Part shown: piece after piece, positions 50,466 through 62,500 of the stretch
Layout of the letters: each line of letters starts with the position of its first letter
How positions within the stretch are numbered: position 1 is the stretch's first letter
Assembly: GCF_900103345.1 (NCBI RefSeq)
Contig: NZ_LT629702.1
Span: 558,001-622,000, forward strand
Direction of reading: 5' to 3'
Length of the DNA stretch: 64,000 nucleotides
Origin: Pseudomonas azotoformans
GTDB lineage: Bacteria; Pseudomonadota; Gammaproteobacteria; Pseudomonadales; Pseudomonadaceae
The notes under the pieces: generated by a model
The model's input: only the letters and a program-made list of their open reading frames with translations
The model's database searches: none
Told to the model about the DNA's origin: nothing
Program-made: the position numbers and the translations under genes

Positions 50466-51676
50466 TGAATCGCTATCGCTATGAAGCCGCCGATGCCAGC
50501 GGCAAAGTCGAGGCCGGGCATGTGGAGGCTGACAGCCAGAGCGCGGCCTTTGCCAACCTGCGCAGTCGCGGTTTGACCGCGTTGTTGGTGCAGATCGAAG
50601 GCAATCAGCCGGCCGCGACGGGCAGCAGCCTGTTCAGCGCCAAACTGTCGGACAACGACCTGGCCTGGGCCACGCGGCAACTGGCGAGCCTGCTGGGCGC
50701 CAGCCTGCCGTTGGAGGCCGCGCTGAGTGCTACGGTGGAGCAGGCCGAGAAAAAGCACATCGCCCAGACCCTGGCCGCCGTGCGTGCCGATGTGCGGGGT
50801 GGCATGCGCCTGGCGGATGCCTTGGCGGCGCGACCTCGGGATTTTCCGTCGATCTACCGTGCGCTGATCGCGGCGGGGGAGGAGTCCGGTGACCTGGCCC
50901 AGGTGATGGAGCGTTTGGCCGACTACATCGAGGAGCGCAACAACCTGCGGGGCAAGATTCTCACGGCGTTTATCTACCCCGGTGTGGTGGGGCTGGTGTC
51001 CATCGGCATTGTGATTTTCTTGCTCAGCTACGTGGTGCCCCAGGTGGTCAGCGCGTTCTCCCAGGCGCGCCAGGACTTGCCGGGGCTGACCCTGGCGATG
51101 CTCAATGCAAGTGACTTCATCCGCGCCTGGGGCTGGCTGTGTTTTGCCGGGATCGTCGGCGGTTTCTGGAGCTGGCGCCTGTACCTGCGCAACCCCGTGG
51201 CGCGCCTGAATTGGCACAGTCGCGTACTGCGTTTGCCGCTGATCGGGCGCTTCGTGCTGGGCCTGAACACGGCGCGGTTTGCCTCGACCCTGGCGATCCT
51301 CGGCGGTGCCGGGGTGCCGTTGCTGCGTGCCCTGGAAGCGGCGCGGCAAACCTTGTCCAACGACCGGCTCGACCAATGCGTCAGCGATGCCACCGCCAAG
51401 GTGCGCGAGGGCGTCAACCTGGCCCCGGCGCTGGCGGTGGAAAAGGTCTTCCCGCCAGTGCTGATCCACCTGATCGCCAGCGGCGAAAAAACCGGCTCGC
51501 TGCCACCGATGCTGGAGCGGGCGGCGCAGACGCTGTCGCGGGATATCGAACGGCGTGCCATGGGCATGACCGCGTTGCTGGAGCCGCTGATGATCGTGGT
51601 GATGGGCGCCGTGGTGCTGGTGATCGTCATGGCCGTGCTGTTGCCGATCATCGAGATCAACCAACTCGTCACCTGA
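50465..51676 (+). CDS. hxcS: Type II secretion inner-membrane protein GspF (HxcS)
   Basis: The protein has 403 residues with two repeated cytoplasmic domains and three membrane segments, the last at the C-terminus (V-V-M-G-A-V-V-L-V-I-V-M-A-V-L-L-P). T-R-Q-L-A-S-L-L-G-A-S-L-P-L-E-A is the GspF/PilC repeat block. It forms the platform core on which pseudopilins assemble. It ends the hxc operon; a REP doublet follows. Confidence 0.94.
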   Translation: MNRYRYEAADASGKVEAGHVEADSQSAAFANLRSRGLTALLVQIEGNQPAATGSSLFSAKLSDNDLAWATRQLASLLGASLPLEAALSATVEQAEKKHIAQTLAAVRADVRGGMRLADALAARPRDFPSIYRALIAAGEESGDLAQVMERLADYIEERNNLRGKILTAFIYPGVVGLVSIGIVIFLLSYVVPQVVSAFSQARQDLPGLTLAMLNASDFIRAWGWLCFAGIVGGFWSWRLYLRNPVARLNWHSRVLRLPLIGRFVLGLNTARFASTLAILGGAGVPLLRALEAARQTLSNDRLDQCVSDATAKVREGVNLAPALAVEKVFPPVLIHLIASGEKTGSLPPMLERAAQTLSRDIERRAMGMTALLEPLMIVVMGAVVLVIVMAVLLPIIEINQLVT

Positions 51677-51678
51677 CT

Positions 51679-51765
51679 GTGGGAGGGGGCTTGCCCCCGA
51701 TTGCGCAGAGTCAGTCACTACATCTTTGGCTGACCCACTGCAATCGGGGGCAAGCCCCCTCCCAC
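51679..51765. repeat. Paired REP-like palindrome (copy 4)
   Basis: GTGGGAGGGGGCTTGCCCCC and GGGGGCAAGCCCCCTCCCAC face each other after hxcS. It may end or protect the hxc transcript. The 51766-52125 stretch beyond holds no gene; it is the leader of the DING gene and is AT-richer. Confidence 0.85.
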
Positions 51766-52125
51766 ATTTGAACTGTGTTTATTCAATGGGTTTTTGTGCG
51801 CACCTGATGCTGCCCCGTCCAACCTCGGGTTTCTCATTCCGTCACATCCCTAAGATCCATGCCGCCTCCAGCCAAACGCGCTGAAACCTCGCTGTCACCT
51901 GCGCCCAAAGCGCTCGGAATCATGACCAAAACACCCGAGAATCTTTTTAAAAATCAAGGTGTTCCTCCCGAGGTTTTTTCCTACAAACGTCATCGGAAAC
52001 TGCGAATTTCTCTCCCATGGTTTTCACCCCTGGCCACCCCCGCAAGACGGCTTGGGACCGAAGCCATGGCGTCATGCAAGAGCCATCTACCCCAAACGTA
52101 CAAACACGACGAAAGGAGATTCTTC

Positions 52126-53349
52126 ATGTTTAAGCGCAACGTTCTCGCGGTATCCATGACCCTCGCCGCACTGTGCTCGGCCCAGGCTGCAATGGCTGAC
52201 ATCAACGGCGGCGGCGCCACTCTGCCAGAACCGCTGTACAAGACTGCTGGCGTACTGACTGCCGGTTTTGCCGAGTACATCGGTGTCGGCAGCGGCAATG
52301 GCAAGTCAGCTTTCCTGAACAACGACTACACCAAGTTCGTCGCCGGTGTGACCAACAAGAACGTGCATTGGGCCGGCAGCGATTCCAAGCTTTCCGCCGC
52401 TGAACTGCTCGCTTATCAAAACAACAAGCAAGCCGGTTGGGGCAAGCTGATCCAGGTCCCTTCGGTGGCCACTTCGGTTGCCATTCCTTTCAACAAAACC
52501 GGTGCCGGTAACGTCAACCTGACCGTTGACCAACTCTGCGGCGTCTACTCGGGTCGTCTGACTACCTGGGACCAGATCACTCCAGGCCTTACCGGTACCA
52601 TCCAAGTGGCTTACCGTAAAGGCGCCAGCGGCACCACCGAGCTGTTCACCCGTTTCCTCAATGCCAAGTGCAACCCGACATTGGAAAACGGTACTTTCGC
52701 CGTGACCCAGACTTTCGAAAGCAGCTTCTCCCGTGGCCTGCCAGCGGGTGCAATCAACCCTCTGCAAGAAGTCAACCCAGCCAGCACTACCACGCCTAAA
52801 GAAACCTTCAAGGACACCAGTGAAGGTGTGATGGGCTTGCTCAACAATGCTCAGAACCGCATCACCTACATGAGCCCGGACTGGGCTGCAACCAGCGTCG
52901 CCGGCCTGGGTGACGCAACCAAAGTCGCCACGATCGGTGGTGTTTCGCCTGCACCTGCCAACGTTTCGGCCGCGATCAACGCGATCCAGCCGCCAGCCGT
53001 CGCCAGCCGTGGCGACCAGAACGTCTGGGTGCCTGTGTTCGCAGCGACTACCAACCCCAACGACGCCAGCGTCGTGCAATACCCAAGCACCGGCTACCCA
53101 ATCCTGGGCTTCACTAACCTGATCTTCAGCCAGTGCTATGCCAACGCTGATCAAACCACCCAAGTGCGTGCGTTCTTCTCCAAGCACTACGGCGCTTTGT
53201 CCAACAACGACACGGCGATCACCAACAACCGCTTCGTACCGCTGCCAGCCAGCTGGAAAACCGCTGTGCGTGACACCTTCGTCACCGCGTCCAACGGTTT
53301 GAGCATCGGCAACACCTCTGTTTGCAACCAAATCGGTCGTCCGCTGTAA
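52126..53349 (+). CDS. DING-family secreted phosphate-binding / phosphatase-like protein (LapA-type)
   Basis: The protein has 407 residues. Signal peptide 1-24 ends A-M-A; the mature chain begins D-I-N-G-G-G-A-T-L-P-E, the hallmark of DING proteins. The PstS-like fold has the phosphate residues in A-T-L-P, V-G-S-G, W-A-G-S-D-S-K and S-G-T-T-E-L-F. ATG 52126 follows AAAGGAG. It lies just after the hxc operon, where P. aeruginosa has lapA/lapB, so it is the likely Hxc cargo under phosphate shortage. Confidence 0.93.
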   Translation: MFKRNVLAVSMTLAALCSAQAAMADINGGGATLPEPLYKTAGVLTAGFAEYIGVGSGNGKSAFLNNDYTKFVAGVTNKNVHWAGSDSKLSAAELLAYQNNKQAGWGKLIQVPSVATSVAIPFNKTGAGNVNLTVDQLCGVYSGRLTTWDQITPGLTGTIQVAYRKGASGTTELFTRFLNAKCNPTLENGTFAVTQTFESSFSRGLPAGAINPLQEVNPASTTTPKETFKDTSEGVMGLLNNAQNRITYMSPDWAATSVAGLGDATKVATIGGVSPAPANVSAAINAIQPPAVASRGDQNVWVPVFAATTNPNDASVVQYPSTGYPILGFTNLIFSQCYANADQTTQVRAFFSKHYGALSNNDTAITNNRFVPLPASWKTAVRDTFVTASNGLSIGNTSVCNQIGRPL

Positions 53350-53376
53350 CCCACGTTTCAACGACCCGCGACACCG

Positions 53377-53410
53377 ATCAGCAACGGCCTGTGCCGTTGC
53401 TGATTTTTTT
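53377..53410 (+). terminator. Rho-independent terminator of the DING gene
   Basis: ATCAGCAACGGC-CTGT-GCCGTTGCTGAT is a perfect 12-base stem with a run of seven T. It lies 27 bases after the stop and isolates the DING gene from the next gene. Confidence 0.95.
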
Positions 53411-53547
53411 GCGTTAACAGCCCCATGTGAACTTTCCATGACAGAAGTTCAGTCCCGTGCCTCGACAACCGCCTACTCCTCATACGTGAGCCTGTCTTGC
53501 TGCCTGTGCGCAGACAAATGTGTGATGACAAAGAAGGAAGACTCCAG

Positions 53548-56500
53548 ATGGTCCGCTGCAAATCACCGGTTAACCTGAAAGCCCCAGAGACTATCCTGCG
53601 CCTGAAGCCATTGGCCCACGCCATCGCGTTGTTGATGGTGGCAGGCAATGCCCAGGCGGCCACGGCGTTCAGTTCCAGCTGGTTTGCCGACAAAGGCGCG
53701 ACCCAGGCGGTGACGGCGGCACGGATCAGCGCAGGTCAGGTACCGGGGATTCCGTCGCTGAACGAACAGGCCCGGGTCAACCAGCAGTTGGCGCGTTCCA
53801 TCAGCACGCTGAACACCAGTGTCGCAGCCATTGCCGCGCAGCAGGCGGCGCAGGCGGCTGGGCGCCAAGCGGCGTTGGGCCAGGTCTCGACCATTCCCGA
53901 TGGCTTGGGCAAGGGCGGCCTGCAGGTCGATAACAGCCTGACCCAGGGCTGGATCAACGCCAAGAACCCGACCCAGAGCCAGTCCGGCGGCCAGACCACC
54001 GTGGCCATCGAGCAGACCGCCGACAAGGCGATCCTCAACTGGGAGACCTTCAACGTCGGGCGCAACACCACCGTGGATTTCCAGCAACAGTCCAATTGGG
54101 CCGTGCTCAACCGTGTCAATGATCCCGAATCACGCCCCAGCGAGATCCAGGGGCAGATCAAGGGCGCCGGCACCGTGATGATCGTCAACCGCAACGGTGT
54201 GGTGTTCAGCGGTACCAGCCAGGTCAATGTGCGCAACCTGGTGGCCGCGGCGGCGAACATCACCGATGAACAGTTCACCCAGCGCGGTATCTATGTGGAT
54301 GCCAATGGCACCCAGCCGACCTTCACCGATGCGGCGGGCAAGGTCCAGGTGCAGCGCGGTGCGTTGATCCAGACCCATAAGGCCGCGACCTCCACCGACG
54401 CCGGTGGTTATGCGTTGCTGCTCGGTTCGGAAGTGGAAAACGCCGGTACCCTCATCACCGCCAAAGGCCAGACCACGCTGGCAGCCGGTGACAGCTTTTA
54501 CATCCGCAAGGGCGTCGGGACTGCCGGCAATGATCGGTCCACCACCCGTGGCAATGAAGTCGCTACCAGCCTCAAGGCCGGCAGCACGGCCGGCAAGGTC
54601 ACCAACGAGGGGCTGATCATGGCCTCCACCGGCGACATCACCCTCACGGGTCATCAGGTGCAACAGAACGGCGTAGCCCTGGCCAGTACCTCGGTGGACA
54701 CGCGCGGCACGATCCATCTGCTGAACTCGGCAACCGATCAAACCGGCAGCGTGACCCTGGGCGAGGGCAGCACCACCGCGATCTTGCTGGACGCCAGCGG
54801 CAGCACAGCCCTCAACAGCCAGAAGGGGGCCGGCCTGGAAAAATTCGATGGCCTGGCCGCCAACCTGATCACAGGCCAGTTCAACAACCTCAGCGCGCTG
54901 GCCGACCGTACCGACCAGTCGCGTATCGAAATCGTCAGCGGCGGCACCGTGGACTTCCAGAAAGGCTCGATCACCCTGGCCACCGGCGGTCAGGTCGCGG
55001 TCAGCGCCACCGGTCGCAGCCTGGTGCGCGATGGCGCGATGATCGACGTGTCGGGTGCCATTGGCGTCAAGGTGTCGATGGACGCCAATAACATCAAGAT
55101 CAACGTGCAGGGCAACGAGCAGCGTGATGCACCGGTCAACCGCGATGGCGGGCAACTGATCAACAATGATGTCTGGGTCGACTTGCGTGAACTGGTCTTC
55201 GTGCCGGCAGGCACCAATGGTTATGCGACAGACCGCTGGTACACCGCGGGTGGCTTGCTTGAAGTCGGCGGTTACCTCGGCACACAGGGTCATTCGGTGG
55301 GCGAATGGATGGCCCAGGGCGGCACCGTGACCTTTACCGGCAAGGAGGCGGTGACCCAACAGGGCGCGCAGATCAACCTGTCCGGCGGCACCGTGGATGT
55401 GCAGGCCGGGTATGTGCGCCAGACCTGGCTCAAGGGGCCAGATGGGCGGCTGTACGAACTGTCCACGGCACCAGGCGATATTCTCTATTCGGGTCTCTAC
55501 AAAGGTTATGAAGACACCAGCACGCGCTGGGGCCAGACCGACTACTACTACAACCCGATGATCGCCACGCAACGCCGCTACGAGAACGGCTACACCGTGG
55601 GCCGCGATGCCGGCAAGCTGGTCATCGGCACGAGCAGCGCGGTGCTCGAAGGCCAGGTGGTCAGCGATGTGTTCCAGGGCGATCGCCAGACCCAGGCGCC
55701 GACTATCAACCTGGACGGTTACCAGCAGTCCCAGAAGGCCAAGGCCCAGCGTGCGCAGTTGATCATTGGCCAATACATTCCGATCTACAACAAGGCCACC
55801 GGCACCCTGCGCTACGCCCTCAGTGGTACCGCCGACCAGGTGCTGATCGACAGCAACACGCAGAAAATCGCAGACGGCCTCGACCTCACTGCCGCATTGC
55901 CGGCGGACCGCCAAGGCAAGTTGGTACTCGACAGTGACCAGCTCAACGGCTTCAAGCTGGGGGCGATCAAGGTCGGCGCCAAGCAGCAGATCGCCGTCAA
56001 CGGCGCGCTGAAAGTGGCCGATGGCGGCGACATCACCCTGTTCGGGCCGGGTGTCGCCATCAACGCCAACCTCACGGCCCATGGCGGCAGTATCAATGCT
56101 GGCAACATTCTCACCCAGGTTGACCGCGACAAAGGCAACGCGGTGGGGGATGTGATCCTGGCGGGCGGCGGGCGGCTTGACGTGGCCTCCGGGGTCAGGC
56201 TGGAGGCCGGCGGACGCTGGAATAACCTCGCGCTGGATCCCGCCAACCGCGAAGGTGTGGCGTATATCAATGGCGGCAAGGTGTCGCTGCGCAGCACCAA
56301 CGTGGTCAACCTCGCCGCCGGTAGCCTGGTGGATGTGTCCTCGGGCGCTACGGTTGGCGAAGACGGCAAGCTCAGCGGTGGCAAGGGCGGCGACGTGAAG
56401 CTCGGCGGCCTCGGCAGCCTCGGCCTGGGCGGCGAGGTGCGTGGCTATGGCGTCAACGGCGGTGGCACCCTGGCGTTGCAGGCGCACAAGGTATTGATCG

Positions 56501-59500
56501 GCACAGGTGCGGCAGATGCCGACACCTTGCAATTGGGCGGCGACTTTTTCAACAAGGGGTTCTCGGCGTATGACATCACCGGTAATGAAGGGCTGATCGT
56601 CGCGGACGGTACCCAGGTCGATGTGAACATGCCGGTCTACCATGTGGGTGAGCAGGCCACCGGCGCGCCGACCGGCAGTGATGCGGCAAGTGCCCTCGAA
56701 CGCTGGACCCCGCCGCTGTACCAGGAGGACGCCACCAAAGGCGTGCTGACCCAGCGCCGGGGCGCCAGCCTGAGCCTGAGCGCCGGCCATACCCTGTCGA
56801 CGGCCGCGCAGATGGCGACGACGGCACTGACCGTGGGCCAGGGGGCGGTGATCAACGTCGACCCCGGCCAGGCGATCAACCTGCAGAGCATTGGCCAGCT
56901 CACCCTGGACGGCACGCTCAACGCGTGGGGCGGCAGCGTCAGCCTCAAGGGCTTGACCACGGCAGACTCGGAAAAAGTCGAGGCGATCGGCCATGGGCGT
57001 TCGATCTGGATCGGCGAACACGCGCTGATCGATGTGGCTGGCCGTGCCGTGACGGCCGTGGACAATCGCGGCGGCATTTATGGCCAGGTGCGCAACGGCG
57101 GGACGATCACGGTAGGGGGCGACATTGACCCCACCACCGGGGTTGCCAAGACCAGCAACCTGTTCGTGGTCGTGCGCGAGGGCGCGCGCCTGGATGCTTC
57201 CGGCACCCAGGCGGCGCTGGATGTGCTAGGCCAGGGTCGCACGACGGTGGCGAGCAACGGTGGCACCCTCGCTTTTGCGTCCAGCAACGGCCTGTACCTG
57301 GATGGCAGCTTCAAGGCTAATGCAGGCGGTGCCGGTGCGGCCGGCGGGCGCCTGGCATTGGCGCTGGAGGCACCGTACTACCTGCGCAGCCTGGCCACCA
57401 ACCGAGTGTTACCGGTGCGCGAGCTGGTCCTGAGCCAGCAGCACCAGGCGCAAGCGCTGCCAGGCAGTGCCGAAGCGGCGGCCGATGCGTTGACCTACGG
57501 TCATGCCCGCCTTGGCGTCGACCAGGTGACGGCGGGCGGTTTTGATAGCCTGGCGCTGTTGGTCAATGGCGCGCTGAACATGGCGGGTGACGTTTCGCTG
57601 AACATGGGCCAGAGCCTGCAGGTGTACTCACAAGGCATAGGGTTGGCGAAGAACGCGCCCGTGACGGCCCAGGCCCATCTTGCCGCGCCCCATGTGGTAC
57701 TCAGCGGCATGCTCGCGCCAGACCGGACCGGCATGGAGAGCTACATCACGCCGTACCTGGGTGACCCGGTGTCGACCGTTCCGGGGCAGGGCCGGTTCAA
57801 GGTTGACAGCGATCTGCTGGATATTCGCGACAAAGTCACGTTTGCCCTCAACCAGGGCTTTGATCGGGTCAACCTCAACAGCCGTGGCGATCTGCGTCTT
57901 CTCGCCGGACGCGATGGCGGCGTCACCCCCAATGGCTTCAGTACGGTCTTGCAGTCAGGCGGTGATCTGACCTTGCGCGCCTCACGTATCTACCCCGGCA
58001 GCGAAATCGCCGCGCAGGTGCTGGTGGGCATGACCGGCAGCACGGCCACCGGTTTAGTGTTCGACCCCGCGCGTACCCTTACCCTGGAAAAAAACGGCGA
58101 CGCCAGCGTGGTCGCCCCGTATTCGGTTTTCGGTCGCCTGCAATTGGGCGCCGCGACCATCAAGCAGGGCGGCGTGCTCCAGGCCCCGTTGGGCCTGATC
58201 GAAATCGGCAACCAAGGCAGCACCCGTGTCGAACTGCTGCCCGGCAGCCTGACGTCCGTGAGCGGCAAGGGGCTGGTGCTGCCGTACGGCGGAACCGTGG
58301 ACGGCCAGGTCTACCGTTACAACGGCAAAACCGTGAACTTCATCGGCCAGGGCGGCGTGCGCAATGGCAACGGCGACCTGACGGTCGGCGTGATCCTGGG
58401 CGGCACGTCGGTGGCGGTACTGCCCGACGCTACCCTGGATTTGTCCGGCGGCGGTGAGCTGCTGGGGGCCGGGTTTATTTCCGGTCGTGGCGGCTCTACG
58501 GATGCGCGCTATAACCCACTGGTGCAGTTCGGCGTCAACGGCGGGTTTGTACTGCCGGGGTTGAGCACCAACCCGGTGTACGCCATCGTGCCGGGCGCGC
58601 AGCCGGGGTATGCGCCGGTGGCCGCCGAGGGCGGTGCGACAGCACCTTTGGCCGGCCAGCAGATCACCATCGGCGCCGGTGTGCCGGGGCTGCCGGCCGG
58701 CACCTATACCTTGATGCCGTCCACCTATGCCCTGATGCCCGGCGCCTTCCGGGTCGAGATCAATGGCCTGGCGGGGGCCGGCAGCGGTGCCGGTGTCATT
58801 GCGATGCGCAACGGCTCATGGTCCACCGCCGGGCAGCTGTCGATCATCAACACCGGGATCCGTAACAGCCAGGCCAGCCAAGTGATCATCACGTCGGCCG
58901 ATACCTTGCGCCGTTATTCCCAGTACAACGAAATGAGTTATGCCCAATTCGCCGTCGCGGATGCGGCCAGGCTCGGTGTGCCACGGGCGCTGATGCCGGT
59001 GGACGCCAAAACGCTCAAGCTGGCCCTGGATGCCGGCGGCGGCAGTGACACCTTTTCGTTCAAGGGCATTGGCCGGTTCGAAGCAGCCCCGGGTGGCTAT
59101 GGCGGCACGGTTGCGGTCACCAGCAGGGTGCCGAACGGCGCAATACAGATTGTCGACGCCAACAGCCCGTTGACCGAAGCGTTCAGCGGTGTGACGGTGG
59201 ATGCGCAAAGTCTCAACGCCATGGGTGCCAAGCGTTTGCTGGTGGGCGGTTTGTCGATGGTGCTGTATGGGCAGAGTGGCAACAACGTCGGATTTGCCAC
59301 CAGCATGGCCGGGACCATCACCCTGCGTTCAGGCGCGAACCTGGTGGCGCCGGAAGTGATGATGGTTTCGCGCAATGGCGATATCGTGGTTGAGCAAGGC
59401 GCCTCCATCAATACCCTGGGCCAGGGCGCGGCGTCTTATGATTCACGCGATGGCTTTGTCTACAGCAGCGCGCCCAACATGCTCGTGGTCTCCAACGGCT

Positions 59501-62500
59501 TGATCAATGTGCTGCCGTATCCGGAAACGGCCGGCAGGGGCGGCGGTATCCGGATCGGTGCCTGCACCGCGAGCCCGTGCAGTGGGCAGACTGCGTTGTA
59601 TTCCGAAGGCAGTATCGTGATCTCGACCACCCAGGCCCTGGAGCTGAATGACCAGGTGCGCTACGGCACTCGCCACCTCGCACTGGCCTTGAGCAACATC
59701 AACGTCGGCAGCGTCGAGGCCCTGGCCGATGCCGCCGCACGCAACGTGTTGCCGGCGGGCTTGACCCTCAACCAGCAGGTGATCAACCGCTTGCTGCGCG
59801 GTGATACCCAGTCTGGCGCACCGGCCCTGGAAACCCTGCAATTGTCCGCGGCCCAGGCGTTCAACTTCTACGGCACCACGACGCTGGACACGTATGATGC
59901 ACAGACCGGCAAGTCGCTGCTGAACAACTTGTTGCTGTCCACGCCGGCGATCTACGGCGCCGGCAATGCCAACGACGTGGCGACAATTCACACCGCCAAC
60001 CTGATCTGGCAGGGCGCCGAGGCGCCTCCCGGCGCTGTGGTTGCCGGCGGTGCCGGCACCGGCAGTGGGCGCCTGGATATCAATGCCGAGCGCATCGAGT
60101 TCGGCTACGGCGCCTTTGCCCAGCCCAGCACCACCAAGACTTTCGACCGCCTGGCCCTGGGCTTTGCCAACGTCAACCTGAATGCCAGTGACCGCGTCAC
60201 GGCCAACTACAAGGGCAGCTTGTCGGTGTACCGGAACCTGACCGGCTACGACCCGGTCAAGGGCTTCCAGTACAGCGGCGGCAACCTCAATATCCTCACC
60301 CCGCTGATGACCGGTGAAGCCGGCTCGGTCAACCGTATCACCGCCGGCGGCGCCATTGATGTCGCTGCCTCCGCCGGTGCGCGGGGGACCGCCAATGGCA
60401 TGGGCGCCGAGCTGTCCCTGCAAGGCGACAGCGTGCGAGTAGCCAGCGCCGTGGTATTGCCCAGCGGCAAGGTCAAGCTCGGCGCACGGGGCGACGTGGT
60501 ACTCACGGACGGTGCATTGATCGACGTCGCCGGACGCTCGGTGGTCTTCAACGACCTCACTCAATACGGCTGGGGGGGCGAGGTACTGCTCGACAGCCGC
60601 AGCGGCAATGTTTTGCAAGCGGCGGGTTCGACCATCGATCTGTCGGCCAAACATAACCAGGCCGGCAAACTGCGTGCGGTTGCCGTTGATGCGGCAGGCG
60701 GTATGGTCGACCTGCAAGGCCGCATTCTCGGCAGCAGCACCGGCTACTACGACGCCGGCGGGACCTTGATGCCTTATACGGCGGGCAGCGTGGAAATCCA
60801 GGCACAACGCCTGGGCGGCAATGGTTCGCTGGACCAACAGTTTGCCGACCTCAACCAGCGTCTCAATGCCGGCCAGGTGTTCGGTGCGCGCAGCTTCCAG
60901 CTCAAGCAGGGCGACCTGACCATTGGCGAGGGGCTCAAGGCGGGCATCATCAACGTCTCGGTGGACAACGGCAGCCTGCGGGTCACTGGCCTGGTGGACG
61001 CCAGCGGCGAACGCGTCGGCAGTATCAGCCTGGCCGGCAAGAACGGCCTGACCCTCGCGGGCAGTGCGGTGCTGGATGCCCACGGCAGCAAGTTGCGGGT
61101 GGACAGCTACGGCAAGATCATCGATTCGCCGAACCGGGCCATGGTGGCGCTGAGTTCCGGTAACGGCGTGTTGACCCTGGCCGAAGGCGCGCGCATCGAC
61201 CTGCGCCACGGCACCGCAGCCATCCGCGGCAACGATGGGCGCAATCGCGGCACCCTGGAACTCAACGCACCGCGCCTGGCCGGGGCCGGCGGCGTCATCA
61301 ACGACATCGACATCGACGCCCACGGCCGCGTGGACATTCAAGGTGCTCGCGCGATCACCCTCAATGGCATGGCCACCTATGACGATGCACCCGAGAAAAA
61401 CGATCCAACCGCCAGCGGCAGACCGTACCAGCAAATCACCCAGGATTATCTGAACGACAAACATAGACTGAGCACGGACTTTATCAACGCGGCACTGCTC
61501 AACAACAACCTGCTGCAAAACAAGCTCGCCGGCTTGAACAACGACACCTACGGCGACACCTTCCACCTGCGTCCCGGTGTGGAAATCGTCAGCAAGACGC
61601 CAGACGGCGACCTGGTGGTGCAGGGTGACCTGGACTTGTCCGGCTATCGCTACGCCAGCCTCAAGTCGCCGACCCATGAAAAGACCGAGGCCGGCAGCCT
61701 GACCTTGCGCGCGGGGGGCGACCTGAGCATCTACGGCAGTATCAACGATGGCTTTGCGCTGCCGCCGGAGACGGTGGACGACAAGGGCTGGGTGCTGTTG
61801 CCGGGGGTTGACTTCACCGGTGGCGATATCGTGGTGCCGGGGCAGGGCGTAAGCCTGGCAAGCGGCACGGCCTTCCCGGCGGGTGTGGTACTCAACTACG
61901 ACCTGCCGATCGCCGACATCGGCGTGAGCGCGGGCACCCGTTTGCCGGTGCGCGCCACCCTCAGGCAGGACCTGGTGCTGCCAGCCGGCACCGTGCTGGC
62001 GGCGGCGGTATTCGACAGCGCGGGCAACGTGCTGTTTGCCGCAGGCACCTTGCTGAGCCAGGCGCAGACCCTGGTCAGCGGGTCACAGCTGGACGCCGGC
62101 AGTCTGTTGACCCAGAACACGTTGTTGAAGGCGATGACCTGGCCCAAGGGCGTGCCGCTGCCGCAGAATTTCCAGGCGCTCGGCCCCACCCAGAACGTGG
62201 TGACCCTGGCCCGCGATTTGCTGTTGCCCAAGGGTGCACTGATTCCTTCCGGTACCAACGTCAAGTTGCTCAACGATGCGACATCGGTTGAGCTGCGTCC
62301 CGAAGTGGCGGGGCGCCAGGGTCGGAACTGGGCCATTGCACCGATGCTGGCCGAGGGTTCGCAGTCGTGGTCGCTGCGGCTGGTGGCGGGCGCCGACACC
62401 GAGGCGGCCGACAGTCGTCTGTTGCAACCTCATCCCACAACCGGTGACCTGCGCCTGGCGGACAGTCACTACGGAATGTTCGCCAAGGAGCTGCCATCCC

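Noticed and set aside
51769..52125. Pho box before the DING gene
   Set aside because: Half-site-like CTGTCAC occurs near 51890, but no second half at the correct 11-base spacing was found; PhoB control is plausible but not visible.
54130..57021. 963-aa minus-strand frame opposite the PdtA-like gene
   Set aside because: Shadow of the repeat-rich plus-strand frame; the plus strand has a signal peptide, ribosome site and TPS domain.
59443..61677. 744-aa minus-strand frame opposite the PdtA-like gene
   Set aside because: Same reason: long antisense frame caused by biased codon use in beta-helix repeats.
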